Assembly: GCA_026545225.1 (NCBI GenBank)
Contig: CM048845.1
Span: 53,110,033 to 53,174,032 of the forward strand
DNA length: 64,000 nucleotides
Origin: Cornus controversa
Lineage: Eukaryota; Streptophyta; Magnoliopsida; Cornales; Cornaceae
Reading direction: 5' to 3'
Position 1 is the first letter of the stretch, and each line of letters begins with the position of its first letter. This document shows, piece after piece, positions 35,706 to 47,276 of the stretch. Below the pieces are notes generated by a model that saw only the letters and a list, made by a program, of their open reading frames with translations, was not told the origin of the DNA and did no database searches. The position numbers and the translations under genes were made by a program.

Positions 35706-36644
35706 ATAGCATAATCTTATGGGGTATAGACTGTGGTTTTGAGTTATTGAGTTACATATGCTTGATATTAATTAGTATCTCTTGAGAATGAGTACCGATG
35801 ATGTGTTATACTTTACTTCAATGAAAAAAGAAAAAAAGAAAAAAATGATGAATAAGCAATCAATTTGATCCTTTTCATGAGTAACCGGGCCTCTATGCCT
35901 CAGGAAGCACGGAGTGTTCACGTCAAAAGTGAAAGGGTGAGAAAAGATGAGCATTGGTTGTCTTAATTTGTAGCCTGACTGATTCGAGTAATTAGGTCTT
36001 CAGGGTATCTTAAAGCCTAGTGCCCTAAAGCCATCTGGTTTGGGAGTCACTGATTGAAAGCTTGCTACATGGATCTTTCAGAAAGCTTAATAGATCAAGA
36101 CATTGCACAACCAATAAAGCAATGAAAAAAAGGAATGATGAAAAAAAAATGAAAAGTCATGTATTCATGTTTGGAAGTATGATTTCAATAAGGGGAGCTA
36201 GTGAGTAGAAGGGGTATGTGCCTTAATATATTCAGAGCTTGGTTATGCCACATGAGATGACTGCTAGTTCACTTTACACGAGGGACCTAGAGTTGATTAT
36301 TTTGAGATATGTTGATGTGAATTATGCATGGGGACCATTGCTTTGAATTATAGAATTTGAAAGTTTGAAACTATTCTTGAATGCAAGTTTGTAACTATGT
36401 ATTGTAATCTTCTTCTTGAATTAATGTTGAACCAGAATTTTGAATGTTTGTGGGTAACATTTTTGGAAACCCTCACGAGACTATACTCGTCCACTAGGGG
36501 GAACCTAGGGGTTTAAAGGCTTGTTGCATATGCTAAATGCAATTGTTTCTCCCACGAAAGTGGAGTTAGGTAGTTTAGTTAGTGTTTAGTAGTTTCTTTG
36601 TTTTAGTTTTGTTTTATTCTATTGCTAAGGGACTAGCAATATGT

Positions 36645-36657
36645 AAGTTTGGGGGTG
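36645..36657 (+). promoter_or_regulatory. Polypurine tract next to the LTR of element C
   Basis: AAGTTTGGGGGTG immediately precedes the LTR start TGATAGG. It primes plus-strand DNA synthesis in this class of element. The same 13-mer recurs inside the element (44907-44919, 45046-45058). Confidence 0.8.
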
Positions 36658-38165
36658 TGATAGGCGTTGAATGTTACGCATTCTAGCCTCTTAACTTATG
36701 TATTTTATTCTCTTAGTGATAGATTATTTTGTGATTTTACTTTATTTTAGTGTTTTCTGTATTTTCAGAGCCTTAATGATTATTTCAGTTAAAACCAGGA
36801 TTTTGGGTTTTTAAAGAAGACATCCAAGATGGTGAGATGAAGCCTACATCAAGGAGATTCACTCAACCATTTATTTCAACTCAAATCAGCCCAAGAAAGA
36901 GGTCCAAGAGAATTACAGCTGCTTAAGAAGGTTTCAGGCCTGAAGCCCAAATCTGTGCATAATGCAGTCTTAATCCCGTTTTGGAAAACAGATGAGAAGT
37001 CTTATTTCCGAGCCTCAAATCGACATTATTTTTGTGTGGGGTTGAATGAAATTTGATTCTGCACACTTTTGTATTTCACAAAAATTGCGTAAAACGGACT
37101 TCTAGTGGGTCAAAAGTCGGGCCGAAGTCAGCAGGAAAAACCCACCTGATTAGTGCTGCGGGAAACCCTAATTTATTCCTAATTGGATTAGGACTTTGGT
37201 ATATTCTCTTGGAGAATAAAGTGAAGACTTGGAGGCTGAATTGGGAGAGCTTACACAGAGATTGGAGAGTCTGAGAGGGCTGAAGAGAACAAAAACATAT
37301 TCGCAGAGCCATTGGAGAACGAAGTCATACGCGTAATTCAGAAAGATGATGTCTTCTTCCTCAACAGTTGAAGCTTCTTCTTCTACCATGAGCGGCTAGT
37401 TCATCCACTAGGGTTTTGATGTAGCCCTAACAAAGCATCAATGGTTTGATTGTTTTAATTATTAGGGACCTTTATATACATGCATAGATTGTGTAATTGT
37501 GAGGATTCTTATTAAGGAATTGAGCAATAAAAGTCTTGTAAATTCAATCTCAATGATTTCTTATCTTGTCTTAGATATTTAGTTGTTGTTATTGAACTCA
37601 ATCTCTTTTGTTTTCTATGATCATGAGAGAGATTATTACACAATGGTAATCACTGAATATATTGTTATGAGCTTTGATGGATTATGCCTAGAGAAGATGA
37701 ACCATACTACACCCTAGATTAGAGTAGTTAGGCAGATGGCCCATGCCAATTGAAGATAGTCCATGGCTTAGCCTTAATCATATGTTACCTTCTTGACGGA
37801 TGAGGGTGAGCTTGTAGCCACCGACACCACTTATGCATGATGTAATTCCCCTATAGTTGATTCAATTGACCATTGATTGTGGAGTTAATGGTGAAGTCAA
37901 ACACCCTAGATTTCTCTCCTATTATCTTCACTATCTTGTTTACTTTGATTTATTTTATTTTACTTTTTAATTAGTTTAGTTTAAAAATCAGAATTCTTTT
38001 CTTATAAATTTAATTAGAATTAATTCCGTAATCCAACTCGTCAGAACATAATCCCTGAGGTATGATACCCCTTTCGATAGCCCTATTCTGCAAGGAATTC
38101 ATTCTATTGCGAAGTGTGGAAATTTTTAATTGATATATTTTTGAGTCACACTCACACACGAATCA
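36658..38165 (+). repeat. Complete LTR of Athila element C
   Basis: 1508 bp, starting TGATAGGCGTTG and ending CACGAATCA, with the primer site TGGCGCCGTTGTCGGGG at 38171-38187. It matches B's 3' LTR in reverse. Confidence 0.9.
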
Positions 38166-38310
38166 ATTTTTGGCGCCGTTGTCGGGGATTATCTATTTGA
38201 TTGATTGGATTTTACAGAATTAGTTTTAATTGGATTTTTAGTTTAGGAAATTTTTATATTTTATTTTTAATTTTGTTTTTGTTTTCTTTTCAGGTGTTTT
38301 CGGTAAATAT

Positions 38311-40560
38311 ATGCAAGGTCGTCGTTCTGTGGCTGATCCTTGGATACCTCTTGATCCTGAGCCTGAACGTACTCTTAGACAACAGAGGAACATCCCTGTT
38401 GACACCATTGTGCAAGAGGAAGAATTAATTGAAGACATGGCAGAAGAGAAGAATAACAACCTTGTTCCTAATGCTGATGGAGAAAGAGCTAGATTGCTTA
38501 GGGACTACTATGTTCCTGAGACATATACCTCGCCAGCAGATTTTCAATTGCCCAATGTCACAGCACAGAATTATGAGATCAAGTCCAGCATTATTCAGAT
38601 GCTACCATCTTATTTTGGGCTGACTCAAGAAGACCCTTACAAGCATCTGGATGACTTCATTGAAGTGTGCTCAACTACAAAAATTCACAACTTCTCTGAA
38701 GATGCTTTCAGAATGAGACTTTTTCTATTCTCTCTGAAAGACAAAGCAAAGTATTGGTTCAACTCTCTTCCGGCTGGTTCTATCACGACTTGGACTCAGA
38801 TGCAACATGAGTTTCTCAAGAAGTATTTTTCGATAGGGAAGATCAATCAGTTCAGACGTGCTATCACTGGTTTCTCCCAACATGAGGGGGAACAATTTTA
38901 TGAGACATGGGAAAGATTCAAGGACCTTCTTAGGAAGTGTCCCCATCATCAAGTTCCTAAGTGGCAACTAGTGCAGAGTTTTCATGAAGGGCTCACAGAA
39001 GCCAACAGACAGATGGTTGATGCGTCATGTGGAGGTACTTTTATGTTGAAGAGTGAAGAAGAGGCATGGACCTTATTTGAAAATCTTAGTGACAACTCTC
39101 TACAACATGTGTCCTCTACTCGTTCTAGCAGACCTGCCACTACCAGGAAGACTGATGGGATTTTTGAGGTTGGTGCTTCAGAAGCTATGCCAACTGATAT
39201 TGATTTAATTGCACAGAAGGTAGCAACAATTATGGCTGCCAATCAAACTCCTTCTGCTTCAAATTCTACATTGCTAGGCCCTTGTGAATTTTGCTCTAGT
39301 CCTATGCATAACGTGAGCAATTGTCCTTCAATGGGGCAATTTTCTGATATTCAACATGAGCAAGTTCAAGCTGCTTTCACTGGACCAATGAACCCTCCAC
39401 GAGGTAATACTTACAATCCCACATAGAGGAATCATCCTGGTTTTTCTTATAGTAACCAAGGGGCAGCAATGCAACCATCATATCAACCTAGGACTTTTGT
39501 GCCTCAACAGCAATATCAAACACAAAGTCCTATGGCCCAAAGAATTTCTGCTATTGAAGACAAGCTGACTCTTACCTTGTCTAAATTTGATAAGCTTGGT
39601 TCTCTCATAGAGACAGTGCAAGCTACTGCAGCAACAGTACAATCTACAGTTCAGCTAGTGCACTCGCAATCTCAATCCATTGCCAAACTGGAATCTCAGT
39701 TTGGACAGCTTGCTACTTCATTGAGTAGAAGAGAAGAAGGGAAGCTCCCTAGTCAACCAATTGCTAATCCAAGAGGGATGCAAGCTTCCACAAGCAACCC
39801 ACACCATGAGCAAGTTCAAGCCATTACCACTTTGAGAAGTGGGAAAATAATTGACAATAAGGTGGGTGAAAAGAAAGAAGAAGAAAAAGTGACCACAAGT
39901 CCAAGTGCTGAAATTTCTTATGAGCCCAAGGCTCCTTTCCCACAACGTTTTCTTGAAGCATCTAAATTGGGGAAGCAAGGGGATAAGCTGCATGACATGA
40001 TGGAGGTATTTCGCCAAGTGAAGATTAATTTGCCACTCCTTGATGCCATCAAGCAAATTCCTCCTTATGCAAAATTTTTGAAGGACTTGTGCACTCTAAA
40101 AAGACGTTCTAAAAGCCATGTGCCAAAAAAAGTAATGCTGCCACAACAAGTAAGTTCAATAATTCAGCAGTGTACTCCTCCCAAGTACAAAGATCCTGGT
40201 GCTCCAACTATCTCATACATTATTGGGGAGCACCATGTGGATAAAGCTCTTCTTGATTTGGGTGCAAGTGTGAATTTGTTACCTTATTCAGTTTACTTAC
40301 AATTGGGCTTGGGAGAATTGAAGCCTACCTCGGTGGTATTACAATTTGCAGACAGATCAACAAAGCAACCCCGAGGAATCATAGAATATGTGCTCATTAA
40401 AGTGGACAAGTTCTACTTTCCTGTTGATTTCATTGTACTTGACACTGAGCCGGTTCACAATCCGAAGAGGCACATTCCTGTGATCCTTGGTCGACCTTTC
40501 TTAGCTACTGCTGATGCTTGCATAAATTGTAGGTCAAGGATCATGGATATTTCCTTTGGC
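38311..40560 (+). pseudogene. gag and protease region of Athila element C
   Basis: Begins MQGRRSVADPWIPLDPEPER. Capsid landmarks QMLPSYFGLTQEDPYKHLDD and FSLKDKAKYWFNSLPAGSIT are followed by a Ser/Gln-rich linker, and by a protease with [20 protein letters not shown] (about 40250-40310) and [17 protein letters not shown]. Very close to element B's proteins. Not fully open. Confidence 0.88.
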
Positions 40561-40859
40561 AACATGAATGTCAAGCTCAATGTGTTCAATGCTATCCAAC
40601 ACCCCCCAAATCAGAGTGATGTGTTCTGCATGGATGATATTGATGAATGTGTGGAGGAATTTGTTTCATCCTCTATATCTCGAAACTCCCTGGAGGTATG
40701 TAAGTCTTTTTATGACTTTGAGAACATTAATGATGAAGGGTTGCGTGAAGAAGTGCATGCTATGCTGGAAGTGGATGCTATTCAGAATACTCCACCATGG
40801 AGAATTCCAATTGAGCCACTACCTTTTGTCTCTAGCACTCCCTTAGTGCCTTCATTAGA

Positions 40860-42430
40860 GTCCCCTCCAGAATTAGAGTTGAAGCCTTTGCCTGACAAAT
40901 TGAAGTATATATTCTTGGGGGCACAGAAAACTCTTCCTGTTATAATTGCCTCTGATCTGACAGAAATTCAAGAGAAGAGCTTAGTAGAGGTTTTATACCA
41001 ACATCGTGAAGCAATTGGATGGAGTGTTGCTGATCTTAAGGGCATTGATCCCTCAGTTTGCATGCACAAAATCCATTTGGAAGAAGGATGTAAGCCAACT
41101 AGAGAGGCACGGAGGCGATTGAACCCCAACATGAAGGAGGTGGTAAAGAAAGAGGTTGTCAAGTTACTTGATGCAGGAATCATTTATCCAATTTCTGACA
41201 GCACATGAGTCTGACACAAGTGGTTCCAAAGAAATCTGGTCTTACCATTGTCCCTAACTCCATGGGAGAGCTTGTTCCACAACGTACTACCACAGGTTGG
41301 CGTGTTTGCATTGATTACAGAAAGCTCAATTCTATGACAAGGAAGGATCACTTCCCTCTTCCATTCATTGATCAAATACTTGAAAGGTTAGCTGGTCAGA
41401 GCTATTATTGCTTTCTGGATGGCTACTCTAGTTATAACCAAGTAGCTATGGATCCAGAAGATCAAGAGAAGACCACTTTCACTTGTCCCTTTGGTACTTT
41501 TGCGTATCGTCGTATGCCTTTTAGATTATGTAATGCTTCGGCTACATTCCAAAGGTGTATGATGGCCATCTTTTCTGACATGGTGGAAAAATTCTTGGAG
41601 GTGTTTATGGATGACTTCTCTGTTTTTGGATCATCTTTTGAACATTATTTGAGCAATTTATCACTTGTGCTTCAAAGGTGCCGAGAACGGAATCTGGTAC
41701 TTAGTTGGGAGAAGAGCCACTTTATGGTGAAATAAGGTATTGTATTGGGCCATATTGTTTCAGAGAGGGGCATTGAAGTTGATAAAGCAAAGATCGATCT
41801 AATTGCAACTCTGCCTCATCCAACTTCGGTAAGGCAAGTTCGATCTTTCTTAGGCCATGCCGGGTTCTATAGAAGATTCATCAAGGATTTCAGTAAAGTG
41901 GCTCGACCATTATGCCATTTGTTATCTAAAGATGTTCCCTTTATCTTTGATGAAGATTGTGTGAAAGCTTTTGAAAAGCTTCGGTCTCTGTTATCCTCTG
42001 CACCAATTATGCAGTCTCCAAAATGGGCTATACCTTTTGAAATCATGTGTGATGCCTCTGATTATGCAGTGGGAGCCGTGTTGGGACAGAGAGAAGAGAA
42101 ACGACCACATGTCATCTACTATGCTAGTAAGACTCTCTCTGATGCCCAACTCAATTATACAACCACAGAGAAAGAGCTTCTAGCTGTAGTGTTTGCCTTG
42201 GACAAATTTCGTTCTTATTTATTGGGGTCCAAGGTGGTTGTCTACTCTGATCATGCAGCATTGAGACACTTATTGGCAAAGAAAGAAACCAAACCGCGTC
42301 TTATTCGGTGGATTTTATTGCTGCAAGAATTTGATTTGGAAATAAAAGACAAAAAGGGGACGGAGAATGTGGTAGCGGATCATTTATCTCGAATCGAGTC
42401 TGAGCCGGTATTCGGTGCATTACCTATTCG
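40860..42430 (+). pseudogene. Reverse transcriptase and RNase H region of Athila element C
   Basis: Landmarks in order: EVVKLLDAGIIYPISDS; VCIDYRKLNSMTRKDHFPLP (41309-41368); the catalytic YRRMPF..FMDDFSVF near 41600-41630; [17 protein letters not shown] (41850-41900); and RNase H with [45 protein letters not shown] and [10 protein letters not shown]. Typical Athila/Tat order. Not fully open. Confidence 0.88.
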
Positions 42431-42905
42431 AGACTCATTCCCGGATCAGCAATTGTTTGAAACTACTTTGATGAAAGTTAATGGCCAAAGGTTGAAACAT
42501 TGTGTGGAAGGATGTGTGCCAAGAAGAGACGTGGAGTCCGTCGACTTGACGGATCCCGTCTATCCGACTTAATCCCTTCGGAGAGTCAATCGTCTCCCAC
42601 GGACGTTAAATTGTAGGTTCTGTATGTATTTCTATACTTTATTTCCCTTAGTTTTCTTTAATTTTAATTTTTAGTTTTAGTTTTCTTAGGTTTTTCTTCA
42701 ATTCTAGTTGCGTTTTAATATTTTTTTCTTTGAGTTTTTGATGTATAAGTTGCTTCCGGAGGATGCCAAGAGGTGTACCGAGGTATTTGGACTCAAGACG
42801 GGTGAAAAATCGTGCTCTCGGTCGACCTTGGGCGATGGAGACTCAAAATTATCAAGGTTCGGTCGACCTTGGGCGATGGAGGGTCCAACAGGCATCCAGG
42901 AGGGG

Positions 42906-43008
42906 GATCGATCGCCCCATTTGAGGGGGATCGATCGCCCCATGGTTTTTCAAGAGATCACCCACCAGCAGGTGGGCGATCGATCGCCCATCCAAGGGGG
43001 GATCGATC
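42906..43008. repeat. GATCGATC palindrome cluster, element C
   Basis: GATCGATC occurs at 42906-42913, 42929-42936, 42978-42985 and 43001-43008, each framed by G runs to the left and C runs to the right, so each unit is an extended dyad such as GGGCGATCGATCGCCC. A frame through it reads GDRSP..GIDRP repeats, but no gene is implied. Confidence 0.85.
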
Positions 43009-43462
43009 GCCCAGGCCCATTGAAGGGCTGCCCGAATTTTTAAGGCCTATAAAGGCCACCTCTCATCCTTTGTTGCTACCACTTGCATCCTGGACCTCTT
43101 TGAACTCCAATTCAAGTCCTACATCATCTGGAAAACTAATTTCTTCAATTAGTGATTATTATCCAAGAATTCAACATTGATCAACATCAACTTCAACATC
43201 AAATTGGATCAAAAATCACTAGTTCTCAAAGGAAGCTCACACTTTTTCAAGTTTAACATCAAAGTAAGTGAAGTTTTTCTTTGAAGAAATTGTTCAAATC
43301 TTTTTAAGGGCTTTTGAAGACCAAGTTTGGGGGATCAATTTGGTGCATTTACTTGTTCGATTTGGGTGGAAAAATTACCGAAAAAAGGAGGTTGAAGGTT
43401 ACAAAAGAATTGTGCACACCAAGTGTTCGATTTAATTCCTCAACCACACTTTTTCTACTTCT

Positions 43463-44686
43463 ATGGCACCAAAGAGAGCAAGTCACCAAGATGCTTCAAG
43501 TTCACATAATCCTCGCCGAGCGAGGCATGATCCGACCACAGGTTCTTCACGATCTCGCCGAGACGGTATTCAAGAGAGATGGCATCCAAGGGCGTTGAAT
43601 TATGAAACAACGTTTGACATAGCCGAGCTTTATGGTATGTTTCCCGAGACACGGTGGGGGATTTCCAACATCCGTCGTCGTCGGTCGGCATCCATTTTTG
43701 TTCCACTCTCATCTACCATTTACCCGAGGCTTGTCAAGGTATTTTATCAGAACTTAATGCCGAAACCTGATGAGCGGGATGTGCTTACTTCTTTCGTAGA
43801 TGGAACAATAGTTCGAGTGGACATGTCATCCATTGCCATTGCCATGGGTTGTCCTCATGAATGCCCAGCTGATTTATCTCATATCTATACTCCTTTACCC
43901 GACGAGTTGTCGGTGGGTAATGTGGTTGCACGATTGTGTGCCAACCAATTTTCTGGGCTGAAAAGGAATGCAGCTTCAAAGTCTTCAATGCCAAATCATT
44001 TATGGTTCCTTGACGCTGTGCTACTCAAGAATGTATGTCCAATTGGACATAAAACCAAAAGACGTCAAGAGTTCCTCAGAGCCTTATATGCTATACATTT
44101 TGGGCATTGGCTGTCATTCCCACAGATTGTCTGGGGCCAGATGGAGAAATTCTATTCCAAAGTTGTGGCCAAGGCACTAGACAGTGCAAGTGACTAGGAG
44201 TTTCCATTCCCTACTATTATTCACCAGTTGCTTGTAGCACAGGGGTATGCAGTCCATGAGGACGAGCTTGCCTTTCCACGTGATCTTCATTATGGCACGC
44301 ATGACTGGAACCTGAGTCGATCTCATATGCACCAGAGAGTCATAGCGGCGCCTGGTGAGGTATCTCGGTTGGCCCAGGGAGGAGAGCATGTAGATATACC
44401 ACCACCGGTGCAAGATCCAGAGGAGATGGAGGCAGAGGAAGAGGAAGTGCATGCACAGGCTGGTGGCCATGATTATCAATATTTAGAAGGGCAGATTGCT
44501 GGGTTGACAGCCCAGTTTGGCACCCTACAGACAGAGGTCTCCACACAGTTTGGTGCAATGAGAGCAGAGATGGCGGATCACTTTCGTGACACTCGCCAAG
44601 AGCAACTAGAGATGAGGAGGATGATGCGTGCACTGATGCGCCAAGCAAACTTGGATCCAGATGCTCAGTCACCACCACATCCTTGA
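43463..44686 (+). pseudogene. Athila downstream ORF region, element C
   Basis: Starts MAPKRASHQDASSSHNPRRA, a basic, low-complexity leader. It continues with a globular part (FDIAELYGMFPETRWGISNI; LVKVFYQNLMPKPDE; MPNHLWFLDAVLLKNVCPIG) and ends in a helix-rich segment (QYLEGQIAGLTAQFGTLQTE, later RQEQLEMRRMMRALMRQAN). This is the extra ORF that Athila elements carry between pol and the 3' LTR, often labelled env-like. I see no signal peptide and no membrane segment, and the globular part is closer to the putative plant transposon protein domain. Not fully open. Confidence 0.7.
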
Positions 44687-46076
44687 CAGGAAGGTAACCA
44701 TCTTTTGTATTTTATTTTATTTTTAGCTTTTATTTTTCTCTTTATTTTTCTTTTTGTAGTTAGATTTTTATTATCAATAAAAAAAAAATGGAAAAATGAA
44801 AAAATATTTTATTTTAGGATTTTTCTCTTTCATATTTATTTTCACCCATACTATTTTCACTTGATCTTTGGGGTATAGTGGTTTGTTTTGACAGGTTTTA
44901 ACATCCAAGTTTGGGGGTGTGCTTGCATTGCCTTCGTACTCGGGATGTACTCTATTTTCTTTCCACTACTCCATGATCCCGGTAATATCGTTCTTACTCT
45001 TCTCTATGCTTTAATTGGGTGTCCATTGAGGACAATGTACAGTTTAAGTTTGGGGGTGAGGCGATGCCTATTTATGTGCTTTATTGCATATGGGAGAAAT
45101 TTGTGTGAAATTCTTTTGTATTAGGATTTATTTTATTTTCTTTTCTTAGTTTTTTTATTTTATTTTCTTTTGTTTTATTTTTAGATAGAATGTTTTGACA
45201 TCATTCAAGGGATTAATACCTTATGTAGGTGCATAACTTGCAATTTTTGAGTATGTTTTAAATCTTTGAAAACTATGGTTTGAATTATGTGGTTTTAATA
45301 ATGGTTTGCAATAACATGCTTTGGAGTGATTAATTTTAGTTTCCTTAAATGCACAGACGCAATAGCATAATCTTATGGGGTATAGACTATGGTTTTGAGT
45401 TATTGAGTTACATATGCTTGATATTAATTAGTATCTCTTGAGAATGAGTACCGATGATGTGTTATACTTGACTTCAATGAAAAAAAAAAAAAAGAAAAAA
45501 ATGATGAATAAGCAATCAATTTGATCCTTTTCATGAGTAACCGGGCCTCTATGCCTCAGGAAGCACGGAGTGTTCGCGTCAAAAGTGAAAGGGTGAGAAA
45601 AGATGAGCATTGGTTGTCTTAATTTGTAGCCTGACTAATTCGAGTAATTAGGTCTTCAGGGTATCTTAAAGCCAGTGCCCTAAAGCCATCTGGTTTGGGA
45701 GTCACTGATTGAAAGCTTGCTACATGGATCTTTCAGAAAGCTTAATAGATCAAGACATTGCACAACCAATAAAGCAATGAAAAAAAGGAATGATGAAAAA
45801 AAAATGAAAAGTCATGTATTCATGTTTGGAAGTATGATTTCAATAAGGGGAGCTAGTGAGTAGAAGGGGTATGTGCCTTAATATATTCAGAGCTTGGTTA
45901 TGCCACATGAGATGACTGCTAGTTCACTTTACACGAGGGACCTAGAGTTGATTATTTTGAGATATGTTGATGTGAATTATGCATGGGGACCATTGCTTTG
46001 AATTATAGAATTTGAAAGTTTGAAACTATTCTTGAATGCAAGTTTGTAACTATGTATTGTAATCTTCTTCTTGAAT

Positions 46077-46803
46077 CAATGGTTTGATTGTTTTAATTAT
46101 TGGGGACCTTTATATACATGCATAGATTGTGTAATTGTGAGGATTCTTATTAAGGAATTGAGCAATAAAAGTCTTGTAAATTCAATCTCAATGATTTCTT
46201 ATCTTGTCTTAGATATTTAGTTGTTGTTATTGAACTCAATCTCTTTTGTTTTCTGTGATCATGAGAGAGATTATTACACAATGGTAATCACTGAATATAT
46301 TGTTATGAGCTTTGATGGATTATGCCTAGAGAAGATGAACCATACTGCACCCTAGATTAGAGTAGTTAGGCAGATGGCCCATGCCAATCGAAGATAGTCC
46401 ATGGCTTAGCCTTAATCATATGTTATCTTCTTGACGGATGAAGGTGAGCTTGTAGCCACCGACACCACTTATGCATGATGTAATTCCCCTATAGTTGATT
46501 CAATTGACCATTGATTGTGGAGTTAATGGTGAAGTCAAACACCCTAGATTTCTCTCCTATTATCTTCACTATCTTGTTTACTTTGATTTATTTTATTTTA
46601 CTTTTTAATTAGTTTAGTTTAAAAATCAGAATTCTTTTCTTATAAATTTAATTAGAATTAATTCCGTAATCCAACTCGTCAGAACATAATCCCTGAGGTA
46701 CGATACCCCTTTCGATAGCCCTATTCTGCAAGGAATTCGTTCTATTGCGAAGTGTGGAAATTTTTAATTGATATATTTTTGAGTCACACTCACACACGAA
46801 TCA
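46077..46803 (+). repeat. LTR piece closing element C
   Basis: Nearly identical to 37438-38165, ends at the LTR terminus GAATCA, and abuts B's LTR at TTCGG (46804-46808). Confidence 0.85.
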
Positions 46804-47271
46804 TTCGGCCCAACTTTTGACTCACTAGAAGTCCGATTTACGAAATTTTTGTGAAATACAAAAGTGTGCAAAATCAACTTCCGTTCAACTTTTGCGAAAA
46901 TTATGTCGATTTGAGGCTCAGAAATAAGACTTCTGATCCGTTTTTGAAAACGGGATTAAGACTGTATTATGCGCAAATTTAGGCTGCTAGCCCGAAACCT
47001 TCTTAAGCAACTGCAATTCTCTTGGACCTCTTTCTTGGGCTGATTTGAGTTGATTTAAATGGTTGAATGAATCTCCTTGATGTAGGCTTCATCTACCCAT
47101 CTTGGATGTCTTCTTTAAAAGCCCAAAAGCTTGGTTTTAACTGAAATAATCATTAAGGCCCTGAAAATACAGAAAACACTAAAACAAAGTAAAATAACAA
47201 AATAATCTATCACTAAGAGAATAAAATACATAAGTTAAGAGGCTAAAATGCGTAATATTCAACGCCTATCA
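46804..47271 (-). repeat. 5' LTR of element B, outer piece
   Basis: Matches 27193-27661 on the minus strand. Its outer end (TGATAGGCG read on the minus strand) is followed by the right copy of the GCAAC duplication at 47272-47276. Confidence 0.88.
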
Positions 47272-47276
47272 GCAAC

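Larger units (their letters stand above)
35706..46803 (+). mobile_element. Athila Ty3/gypsy element C, nested in element B
   Basis: Plus-strand copy lying inside B's 5' LTR. Order: a 3' internal end (35706-36657), LTR (36658-38165), primer site (38171-38187), gag, protease, reverse transcriptase and RNase H, inter-ORF region, downstream ORF, 3' non-coding region (44690-46076) and an LTR piece (46077-46803) that ends exactly at the LTR terminus GAATCA. The unusual feature is the internal 3' end before the first LTR, nearly identical to 45362-46076, as in a tandem copy sharing a central LTR. By eye, comparable LTR pieces differ at 8 of about 727 bases, so this is the youngest element here, probably well under a million years at common rates. 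Broken at about five points. Confidence 0.85.

Noticed and set aside
42708-43180. Two overlapping open frames across the GATCGATC cluster, reading GDRSP/GIDRP repeats
   Set aside because: Produced by repeated GC-rich dyads; frames differ between elements B and C and no protein family is recognised.
43463-44686. A true envelope glycoprotein in Athila element C
   Set aside because: The position fits the so-called env-like ORF, but no signal peptide, membrane segment or cysteine pattern is visible. Kept only as an accessory ORF.
44888-45124. Open frame starting MTGFNIQVWGCACIAF, with a look-alike in element B (28771-28995)
   Set aside because: Only the first residues agree, because the DNA there includes the conserved polypurine-like motif; the rest diverges in frame and composition.
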